Shown: positions 1-5,720 of the stretch, piece after piece
Position numbering within the stretch: position 1 is the first letter of the stretch
Layout of the letters: every line of letters starts with the position of its first letter
Assembly (NCBI GenBank): GCA_016183885.1
Contig: JACPDS010000205.1
Location: forward strand, 1 to 10,944
Length of the DNA: 10,944 nucleotides
Source of the DNA: Armatimonadota bacterium
GTDB taxonomy: Bacteria; Vulcanimicrobiota; JACPDS01
Reading direction: 5' to 3'
Position numbers and translations under genes: made by a program
Notes under the pieces: model-generated
What the model was told of the DNA's origin: nothing
The model's database searches: none
What the model saw: the letters and a program-made list of their open reading frames with translations, nothing else

Positions 1-1233
1 TATTTCCCAGTTTAATTTTTCCATGGCAAGTTTTCGGGCATTATTTTTATACTTATTCAAAATATCTTCATTATTTAAAACTTTATTTAATTTTTCGGCA
101 ATATCTTTTGGCTTATAAGGGTCAAAGACTTCCCCTATTTGATTATTAACAATATAGTTTCTTAATTCAGGCAGATCGCTTGAGCAAACACATAAACCAG
201 CCATTATATATTCAAACATTTTATTTGGAGAGCAAAGATAATTATTTAAACAATTGGGGGTATAAGCAATCACTCCAAGATCAAATTTTGAAGCTTCTTT
301 TACAACTAAATCGCTTTTAACTAAATCTTTAAAAAACACTTTTTGATTTAATTTATAATCTTTAATTATTTTTTTTAGTTTCTCTTTAATTAACCCTTCC
401 CCGCGCAAAATAAGCCGGGCGTTATTAATATACCGCATAGCAATTATTAATTCTTCAATTCCACGGTTAGCTTCAAATCTTCCGTGATATAAAATTTGTT
501 TTATTTTTTTATGTTCTATTTTTTTATATTGTTCATAATTAACGCAATTAGCTAAAACTGTATAAGCTTTAATTTTGTATCTTTTCATTAATTCTTTTCC
601 GATTGATTCATTTACGGTAATTATTTCATCGGCAAAATTAATTAAGGATTTTTCTAAATTATAAAAATAGCCCTTCCATTTTTTAGATTTATTAGTAAAT
701 TGTTCATTAAAAATTTCATGCGCGTCATAAATTAATTTAGAATTGATTTTATTTTTTATTTCGACTCCCGCAATTAATGTGTCTAAATCATTGCAATAAA
801 CTAAATCCGGGTTTAGCTTTAAACCTTCTTCCTTAAAAATTTTATTTTGTTCATTCACTTCTTGGATGAATGTTTCTTCTTCTATCTCATTTATTTTATA
901 TAAATTTTCATAATCAAAAGGCCTGATTTTTTCAAATTTTATTCCTGAAGAATTAATTTTTAATTTATATTGGTCAAGTTTCTTTTTAAGCGTAAAAAAC
1001 GGCTTTAAAAACCAAGTTTTTTCTAATTTATCGCTCTTTTTTTTCTTTTTCTTGAAAACCGGCCCAATAATGCGTTTTACGGTATATCCATCTATTTTTT
1101 GAAAATCCGCTTCAAATTCGCTTCTTTTAGCCAGAACAATTACTTCGCAATTTGAAAGACTTAAGGTTTTAGCGATTCTTTTAACCCGCGAGTCAATTCT
1201 TAAATCATTAGTTAATAATATTAAAACTTTCAT
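1..1233 (-). CDS. GT4 family glycosyltransferase, 3' end cut by window edge
   Basis: I read this frame directly from the sequence: 411 codons from ATG at 1233 to the window edge without a stop. It should transfer a sugar from an activated donor to a growing glycan or lipid carrier at the inner face of the membrane. The N-terminus (MKVLILLTNDLRIDSRVKRI) is the typical GT-B first strand and helix of GT4 enzymes. A DAHE motif lies at about 170-173 and a YHGRFEANRGIEELI strand-loop near 249-263, the usual start of the donor domain. SPNKMFEYIMAG at about 335-346 followed by SSDLPEL is the donor-binding Glu region of Glycos_transf_1. A lysine run (about 61-66) sits in the acceptor domain. The start lies inside the upstream gene (26-base overlap) with only a weak AAAGAA in front, so it is probably translationally coupled. 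Only the last few dozen residues should be missing. Donor and acceptor cannot be predicted. Confidence 0.9.
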   Translation of the reverse strand, partial: MKVLILLTNDLRIDSRVKRIAKTLSLSNCEVIVLAKRSEFEADFQKIDGYTVKRIIGPVFKKKKKKSDKLEKTWFLKPFFTLKKKLDQYKLKINSSGIKFEKIRPFDYENLYKINEIEEETFIQEVNEQNKIFKEEGLKLNPDLVYCNDLDTLIAGVEIKNKINSKLIYDAHEIFNEQFTNKSKKWKGYFYNLEKSLINFADEIITVNESIGKELMKRYKIKAYTVLANCVNYEQYKKIEHKKIKQILYHGRFEANRGIEELIIAMRYINNARLILRGEGLIKEKLKKIIKDYKLNQKVFFKDLVKSDLVVKEASKFDLGVIAYTPNCLNNYLCSPNKMFEYIMAGLCVCSSDLPELRNYIVNNQIGEVFDPYKPKDIAEKLNKVLNNEDILNKYKNNARKLAMEKLNWEI

Positions 1234-2263
1234 AAATTTCTTTAATTTTTTGAGCAACTATTTTTATACCATGAAAATCACTTATATATTTACGGCTATT
1301 TATATTATTTCCCCCTTTTTTATTTGTGATTATACTTTTTAAATCATTATATAATGTATCCAGATTAGTTTTAATTATAGGCAAATTTTTAGGATAATAT
1401 TTGATTAAATCATCTCTTATATAACATAAGGTAGGAATATTCATTGCCATTGTTTCAACGGCAAATAATCCGTAAGAGCCTGTTAAAAGTTGATCAACAG
1501 CTAAATCAGCCTGCCGGTATATAGATTTAGCCTCTTTATGAGGGATGCCTTCCGCTAGAATCAATTCTAAATTAAATCCTTCCTGCTTTAACTTGTTAAG
1601 CGCGGCAATTATATAGCCTGTTCCTTTAATTTCTCGATTCGTTGGGGCATGAATTATTTTAAAAATACGACTATCTTTATAAGGATTTTCCGTTTTATAA
1701 TCGTCTAAATTAAGGGCTGTGGGAACAAAAATAACTCTTTCATCTTTAATAAAATCAAATAAATCAGGGGAAGCAATAATAATTTTATCCGCAAATTTTA
1801 AAGCATTTTGAATATTTCTTTTAAAATGCTCTTGATTGCAGTTGGTTTTACAGTTTCTGCAGGGATTATATTTATTTTCTTTTATTTTTTCTTTATCTCT
1901 TATATCACAGCCAAAGAAATGAAAAATAATTTTTTTTTTATATTTTTTTAAAATTAATAAATCCAGAGGCGATAATCTTCCTAAAAAACCAGGGAGATCG
2001 GATAAAAAAGTCCCTCCAAAATAAAAATGATAAATATCATATTTTAAAAAATTTTTAAATAAAAATTCAAAAAATTTCAAAAAATTCTTTAACTTTAATT
2101 TAATTTGAGTTTCTTCCCACCATATAGGGATGAGCTTATTTTCATAGCCGAACAAGTTTCTTTTAAAAACCGCAGAATTTACTTTATATCCGCAATCTTG
2201 AAGATATTTAGTTAAAATCTGCATTTGACCGGCAATTTCAAATGGAAGGTGCAATATTTTCAT
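1208..2263 (-). CDS. GT4-like glycosyltransferase with a cysteine cluster
   Basis: A 351-residue GT-B-fold glycosyltransferase of group 1 type, expected to be cytoplasmic or membrane-peripheral. The N-terminal domain carries FHFFGCDIRDKE (about 114-125), a 'G-[SC]-D-[VI]-R' signature found in a GT4-like subgroup. The C-terminal domain has HAPTNREIKGT (about 205-215, donor-domain start) and DQLLTGSYGLFAVETMAM (about 257-274) with the donor-binding Glu at 270. The first Glu of the classic E-x7-E is Gly262, so only the second is kept. Cys119, Cys135, Cys138 and Cys142 form a compact cluster that could bind a metal; this is inference. No signal peptide or membrane helix is evident. The ATG at 2263 overlaps the upstream stop as ATGA, and the 3' end overlaps the next glycosyltransferase by 26 bases, which places it firmly in the polysaccharide operon. 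Specific substrate unknown. Confidence 0.9.
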   Translation of the reverse strand: MKILHLPFEIAGQMQILTKYLQDCGYKVNSAVFKRNLFGYENKLIPIWWEETQIKLKLKNFLKFFEFLFKNFLKYDIYHFYFGGTFLSDLPGFLGRLSPLDLLILKKYKKKIIFHFFGCDIRDKEKIKENKYNPCRNCKTNCNQEHFKRNIQNALKFADKIIIASPDLFDFIKDERVIFVPTALNLDDYKTENPYKDSRIFKIIHAPTNREIKGTGYIIAALNKLKQEGFNLELILAEGIPHKEAKSIYRQADLAVDQLLTGSYGLFAVETMAMNIPTLCYIRDDLIKYYPKNLPIIKTNLDTLYNDLKSIITNKKGGNNINSRKYISDFHGIKIVAQKIKEIYESFNIIN

Positions 2264-3105
2264 GTTATAAAACTTAAATTAAATTTTTGAGGAGAAAATT
2301 TAAATATTTTTTTCATTTTATGATTATCTATCAAAAGATTTTTTATATTTTTATCTTTTATGTAATTAAATTTAGACTTTAAATTAAATAATTTCGCTAA
2401 ATCTTGAGCTAATTTTTTTATGCTTATAGAATCGTCTCCTGAAATATTAAATATGTTATAGTCTTCCAGAAATAAACAATCGTTTAAAATTTTCACAAGA
2501 TTATCAATATAAATAGGATTAATTTTTTGCAAATTCTTAGGATTAAAAATATCAATTTCCCGATTATTTTTTATTTTTGAAATTAAAAGAGGAATTAAGC
2601 CTCTCTCTTGGTTTTTCCCATAAGGAAAGGCAATCCTTAAAATAGTTGTGTTTTTAAAGTAATTTTTATATAAATCGATAATTTTTTCCGATAAATATTT
2701 TGATAAGCCATAAAATCCAATCGGATTTAAAGGTGCGTTTTCATCAACGTAATTTTTATTATAACCGTAAACCCCGGCGCTTGACGAATAAATAAATTGC
2801 TTAACATTGGAATTTAGAGCGTAATTTATTAATTCATAAGTTGAAAAAGTATTAATTTTAAACATGTCTTCCATGCTTATAGTTTTGTTCATCATAGCGG
2901 CAAGATGATAAATTACATCAATTTTTGAAGGAAATTTGTTAAAATGTAGTTTTTCTCTTAAATCATATTTAAAATGAAAAGTATCCCCTTTAAAATTACA
3001 TTTATCATCCCGGGAAAAACAATAGATAATTTTATTTTTGCTTAAAAGCGTTTTTATTAAATTGGAAGCAATAAAACCGTTACAGCCGGTTATTAAAATT
3101 TTCAT
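2260..3105 (-). CDS. Extended SDR NAD-dependent sugar epimerase/dehydratase
   Basis: A 281-residue extended short-chain dehydrogenase, the family that converts or reduces nucleotide-linked sugars with NAD(P). The Rossmann motif TGCNGFIA is at 6-13; the third glycine of the usual GxxGxxG is replaced by Ala13, a tolerated variant. HLAAMM (67-72) and the catalytic set YSSSAGVYG (106-114, Ser107-109) with YGLSK (Tyr132, Lys136) are all present, followed by RIAFPYG (157-163), the counterpart of the RPxNVYG motif. At 281 residues it is shorter than typical UDP-glucose 4-epimerases (about 310-340), and the C-terminal substrate domain is abbreviated. It could equally be a dTDP-4-dehydrorhamnose reductase-like enzyme or another sugar 4-reductase. 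The start is coupled to the preceding radical SAM gene (ATGA overlap at 3102-3105), and its stop overlaps the next glycosyltransferase start by the same four bases. Confidence 0.88.
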   Translation of the reverse strand: MKILITGCNGFIASNLIKTLLSKNKIIYCFSRDDKCNFKGDTFHFKYDLREKLHFNKFPSKIDVIYHLAAMMNKTISMEDMFKINTFSTYELINYALNSNVKQFIYSSSAGVYGYNKNYVDENAPLNPIGFYGLSKYLSEKIIDLYKNYFKNTTILRIAFPYGKNQERGLIPLLISKIKNNREIDIFNPKNLQKINPIYIDNLVKILNDCLFLEDYNIFNISGDDSISIKKLAQDLAKLFNLKSKFNYIKDKNIKNLLIDNHKMKKIFKFSPQKFNLSFIT

Positions 3106-3433
3106 TTTTCAAACATTTTTGTCCCTTCATCGCAAAACTGAATTATCTCTTTTGAGCTTAACTCGCACCATCTGGAAGCAAGACGAGCGGAATAATCAAA
3201 ATGTTCTCCTTTTATGCTCCTTGCAAATAAATAATCCCATTTAATTTCTTCTAAGGCGAGAAAATTATTTTTTAAAAGATAATTCATTAAAGGCGTTCCC
3301 GGCAAAGGAATAAGAACATTAAAAGCCGCTCCGTCCAATTTTAATTCCTTAATTAAATTAAAAGTGTCTTGAACAGTTTTTTTATTTTCTCCCGGATAAC
3401 TGATGATAAAAAAACCGTATTGTTTAATGCCTG
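3102..3433 (-). pseudogene. C-terminal part of the radical SAM protein, out of frame
   Basis: This is the missing end of the same gene. Read from about 3433 it gives the expected continuation after Thr-His-Asn: an AGI-type turn, then GFFIISYPGENKKTVQDT, the glycine-rich strand that ends radical SAM barrels in this family, then LDGAAFNVLIPLPGTPL, whose PxPGTP loop is strongly family-like. It ends ...DEGTKMFEK before TGA at 3102-3104. Restoring one base (G on the coding strand, C on the plus strand) between 3433 and 3434 joins both parts into 436 codons, a normal length. A TTG at 3336-3338 could formally start a 78-residue piece, but I see no reason to think it is made. Its stop overlaps the next gene's start as ATGA, so ordinary coupling to that gene depends on ribosomes reaching this frame. 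Confidence 0.85.
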
Positions 3434-4411
3434 ATTATGAGTTAATTTGATAGTTTCTTTAATTTCTTGAAGATTTATTTTTTTGCCCATTTTATTTAAA
3501 ATATCTTGATTCCCCGATTCAATCCCGTATGAAATATAACTGCAGCCAGTTTCTTTCATATTTGATAATAGTTCTTCATTTACCACATTTACTCTGGTTA
3601 AACAGCTCCAGGTAATTTTTAAATTATTCTCTTTGATTTTTTTAAGCAGTTTTAAATTATAGTTTATATTGCTTGTAAAAGTATCGTCAGAAAACCAGAA
3701 GTGTTTATGTCCGTAATTATCTAATAAAAATTTTATTTCTTCTATTACATGTTCCGGCTCTCGATATCTTACTTTATATCCGGAAATAATTTTAGAAGCG
3801 CAGTAAGCGCAGTTATAAGGACAGCCGCGCATGGAAATAATATTATAACGGAGATATTTTTTCATCGGCAAAAGACTATAATCGGGCATAGGCAAAGAAT
3901 TTAAATTATTAGAGATAAAAGCTTTTCCTGTATTTATAAGAGTATTATCTTTATAATATAGCAAACCTTTTAGATTGGATAAATCAAGATTATTTTCTAA
4001 AGCATTTAATAATTTAGGGAGAATTTCTTCTCCTTCTCCCATAGCGATGTAATCAATACTGCCCTGCGAAGATTTTAAGAGATATTCCGCTAAGGCGCTG
4101 GCATGATTTCCGCCTGCAATAATTTTTACTTGGGGAGAATAATTTTTTTTTATAAATTCAGCTAAATTTATAGCGGCATTATGCAAAGGAGAATAGTTGC
4201 AGCTTATCCCGATTATTTGAGCTTTAAATTCATTTAATTTTTTTAAAATATCTTTAAAATTTAAATTTAAGGCATTAGCATCGATAATTTTAAGATTATA
4301 GTTTTTTTTTAAAACAGAAGCGATAAGAGCGATGCCTAAAGGCGGGTCGGCAGGAGAGCCGAATTCATCTCGAAGAGCGTAATTAGGGGAGATTAAACAA
4401 ACATTTAACAT
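3353..4411 (-). CDS. Radical SAM protein with B12-binding-type N-terminus, truncated by frameshift
   Basis: As it stands this encodes 352 residues, the last 26 out of frame. Residues 1 to about 140 have the cobalamin-binding-type Rossmann layout seen in BchE/HpnR-like enzymes, with PPLGIALIASVL (23-34), DANALN (44-49) and IAGGNHAS (98-105), and MGEGEEILPKLL (124-135). The canonical DxHxxG base-off motif is absent. Residues 190-326 are the radical SAM core: RGCPYNCAYC supplies Cys197, Cys201 and Cys204 for the 4Fe-4S cluster, with FWFSDDTF (238-245) and YGIESGNQDIL (295-305) further on. After Thr-His-Asn (326) the frame goes wrong and stops 26 codons later; the true C-terminus continues in another frame to 3102. 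The enzyme would do radical chemistry, perhaps methylation or rearrangement of a sugar or lipid, but the substrate is unknown. AAAGGA lies very close to the ATG. The start overlaps the upstream SDR gene by 7 bases. Confidence 0.85.
   Translation of the reverse strand: MLNVCLISPNYALRDEFGSPADPPLGIALIASVLKKNYNLKIIDANALNLNFKDILKKLNEFKAQIIGISCNYSPLHNAAINLAEFIKKNYSPQVKIIAGGNHASALAEYLLKSSQGSIDYIAMGEGEEILPKLLNALENNLDLSNLKGLLYYKDNTLINTGKAFISNNLNSLPMPDYSLLPMKKYLRYNIISMRGCPYNCAYCASKIISGYKVRYREPEHVIEEIKFLLDNYGHKHFWFSDDTFTSNINYNLKLLKKIKENNLKITWSCLTRVNVVNEELLSNMKETGCSYISYGIESGNQDILNKMGKKINLQEIKETIKLTHNQALNNTVFLSSVIREKIKKLFKTLLI
3433..3434 (-). other. Single-base frameshift site in the radical SAM gene
   Basis: Plus-strand GCCTG at 3429-3433 runs straight into ATTATG at 3434. 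The family-consistent reading His-Asn-Ala-Gly-Ile needs one extra C between them. The site is not a homopolymer run, so it is not the commonest kind of sequencing error. Both flanking frames stay open and conserved right up to this point. Confidence 0.75.
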
Positions 4412-5364
4412 TGTCCTTTATACCAATTGATAGTCTTAATTAAGCCTTCTTCTAAATCTACTTGAGGAGCATATTTTAAAATATTTTTAGCTTTATCAAT
4501 ATTAGGGATTCTTATTTCCACATCAACATAATTTAAAGGTTTAAAGATTATTTTTGATTTTGAGCCGCTTAACTTAATAATTTTTTGGGCTAAATCGTAA
4601 ACTGTTGCCACACTGCGCGGATTGCCGATATTAAAAACATTGCCAATAGCTTTCTTATTATCTAAAATAAGTAAAATAGCTCTAAGCACATCGTTAATAT
4701 AACACCAGGCGCGGATTTGGGAACCATCCCCATTTATCACTAAATCCTTATTTTTAAGCGCTTTAAGAATAAAATGATGAATAGCCCCGCTTCCTACTTG
4801 TCTTGGTCCATAGATATTAAACGGTCTTACTATGGTTATTGGAATATTATGCTGGATAAAATAACTATGCATTAAAAATTCGCCGGTAAGTTTACTGACA
4901 GCGTATGTCCAGCGGGCTTCTCCCACAGAAAAATTTGGTTTTAGATGCAATTCTTCCACTTTATAAGCATGAGTGCCAAAAACTTCGCTGGTAGAAAAAT
5001 CAATCATATGTTCCAAAGTATTTTTAGTTAAAAGCGCGGCGGCTAAAATATTAAAAGTTCCTAAAATATTCACCTGCATCGTCAAGACAGGGTTTTCAAT
5101 AACTGTATCTACTCCGGCAATAGCGGCTAAATGAATAATGATATTGGAACTTTTTATATTTTTCTTTATATTTTCAAAATCTAATATATCGCCTTTCATA
5201 AATTTTATATTTTTAAAATTAGCTAAATTAGTTTTTGAAAAAGCATCCCGATGTAAATTATCATAAATAATTATCTCATTATCTTTTACCAGTTTTTCTA
5301 TTAAAGAAGTCCCGATAAAACCTGCTCCGCCGGTAATAAAAATTTTTTTGTTTTTTATGCGCAT
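4405..5364 (-). CDS. Extended SDR nucleotide-sugar epimerase/dehydratase, first gene of glycan operon
   Basis: A complete 319-residue extended SDR, the usual size for UDP-glucose 4-epimerases, UDP-glucuronate decarboxylases and dTDP-glucose 4,6-dehydratases. TGGAGFIG (11-18) is the NAD-binding loop, GDI (58-60) and HLAAIAGVD (78-86) complete the Rossmann signature, STSEVFG (124-130) supplies the catalytic Ser/Thr, and YAVSK (154-158) the Tyr/Lys pair. RPFNIYGPRQ (180-189) and NGDGSQIRAWCYINDV (211-226) are the substrate-side motifs. The Ser-Glu-Val-Phe-Gly form with GPRQ and AWCYINDV leans to UDP-glucuronate decarboxylase-like or 4,6-dehydratase-like members, but the exact reaction cannot be read off. 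The ATG at 5364 has a moderate GAGA-type ribosome site (5373-5380). It is the first gene after the 356-base non-coding gap, so the operon promoter probably lies there. It overlaps the radical SAM gene by 7 bases. Confidence 0.9.
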   Translation of the reverse strand: MRIKNKKIFITGGAGFIGTSLIEKLVKDNEIIIYDNLHRDAFSKTNLANFKNIKFMKGDILDFENIKKNIKSSNIIIHLAAIAGVDTVIENPVLTMQVNILGTFNILAAALLTKNTLEHMIDFSTSEVFGTHAYKVEELHLKPNFSVGEARWTYAVSKLTGEFLMHSYFIQHNIPITIVRPFNIYGPRQVGSGAIHHFILKALKNKDLVINGDGSQIRAWCYINDVLRAILLILDNKKAIGNVFNIGNPRSVATVYDLAQKIIKLSGSKSKIIFKPLNYVDVEIRIPNIDKAKNILKYAPQVDLEEGLIKTINWYKGQC

Positions 5365-5480
5365 AAATTAAAATCTCTTAATTTTTAAAAAATATATTTC
5401 GACTAACCTGAAAGATAAAACTTGTTTTCGGATGTTTAGCGACGAGCGGGGATGTCAAAAAACATAACTTGTCGTCTTAT

Positions 5481-5504
5481 GTGGGGGCTTGATTCATCAA
5501 GCCC
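5481..5504 (+). repeat. REP-like palindrome with GTGG foot
   Basis: GTGG at 5481-5484 is followed by GGGCTTGAT, two bases, then ATCAAGCCC. A hairpin preceded by a GT(A/G)G tetranucleotide is the hallmark of REP sequences handled by REP-associated tyrosine transposases (RAYT/TnpA-REP). No such transposase is in the window. It is oriented opposite to the second palindrome. Confidence 0.55.
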
Positions 5505-5532
5505 ATTTTATCAAGTTTGCTGGCACTTAAGC

Positions 5533-5556
5533 GGGTTCAATAAATTGAACCCCTAC
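5533..5556 (-). repeat. REP-like palindrome with GTAG foot
   Basis: On the minus strand GTAG (5556-5553) leads into GGGTTCAAT, two bases, then ATTGAACCC. This matches the canonical REP pattern with the standard GTAG foot. Paired head-to-head with the plus-strand copy at 5481-5504, it gives a BIME-like arrangement: two inverted REPs about 28 bases apart, both inside the 15-bp inverted repeats. Confidence 0.6.
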
Positions 5557-5634
5557 AAATTAAATCCCTACCCTTTTTTGACATCCCCCTTATAATAAAT
5601 TGAACTGTAATTTTACTTATATTTTATCTCCTCG

Positions 5635-5673
5635 AGAAGAACACCCCGTAACGTAACAATCGGGTGTTCTTCT
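5635..5673. terminator. 12-bp stem hairpin past the 808-residue gene, possible terminator
   Basis: AGAAGAACACCC (5635-5646) pairs perfectly with GGGTGTTCTTCT (5662-5673) around a 15-base loop. It lies 47 bases beyond the stop of the minus-strand gene, where a terminator is expected. In the minus direction no U-run follows the stem; the T-rich side (to 5689) suits plus-strand reading. It may act as a bidirectional or Rho-assisted end, or as a 3'-end stabilising structure. Confidence 0.45.
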
Positions 5674-5720
5674 ATTTCTTCATTTTTTAAAAAATAACCT
5701 TTAATTAATTTTTTTAAAAT

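Larger units (their letters stand above)
5448..5588. mobile_element. 141-bp MITE/BIME-like element with 15-bp terminal inverted repeats
   Basis: GGGGATGTCAAAAAA at 5448-5462 is exactly repeated in inverse as TTTTTTGACATCCCC at 5574-5588. Between them sit two near-perfect palindromes (5485-5504 and 5533-5552). No transposase frame is present, so if mobile it depends on an enzyme encoded elsewhere. I see no clear target-site duplication. Drawn as RNA it would be a 15-bp closing stem with two internal hairpins, so a structured RNA is an alternative reading. Classification as a MITE/BIME is inference; the repeats are directly visible. Confidence 0.6.
5365..5720. other. 356-base non-coding region between the two gene sets
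   Basis: No credible ORF on either strand. From the glycan-operon side it holds an AT-rich leader (5365-5447), where a TATATT at about 5393-5398 could be a minus-strand -10 box but with no convincing -35. Next come the 141-base inverted-repeat element with two REP-like palindromes (5448-5588), a featureless AT-rich stretch (5589-5634), a 12-bp hairpin (5635-5673), and an A/T-only spacer up to the stop of the 808-residue protein gene. Confidence 0.8.

Noticed and set aside
3038..3244. 68-codon plus-strand open frame
   Set aside because: Antisense to the radical SAM and SDR genes, which have clear motifs.
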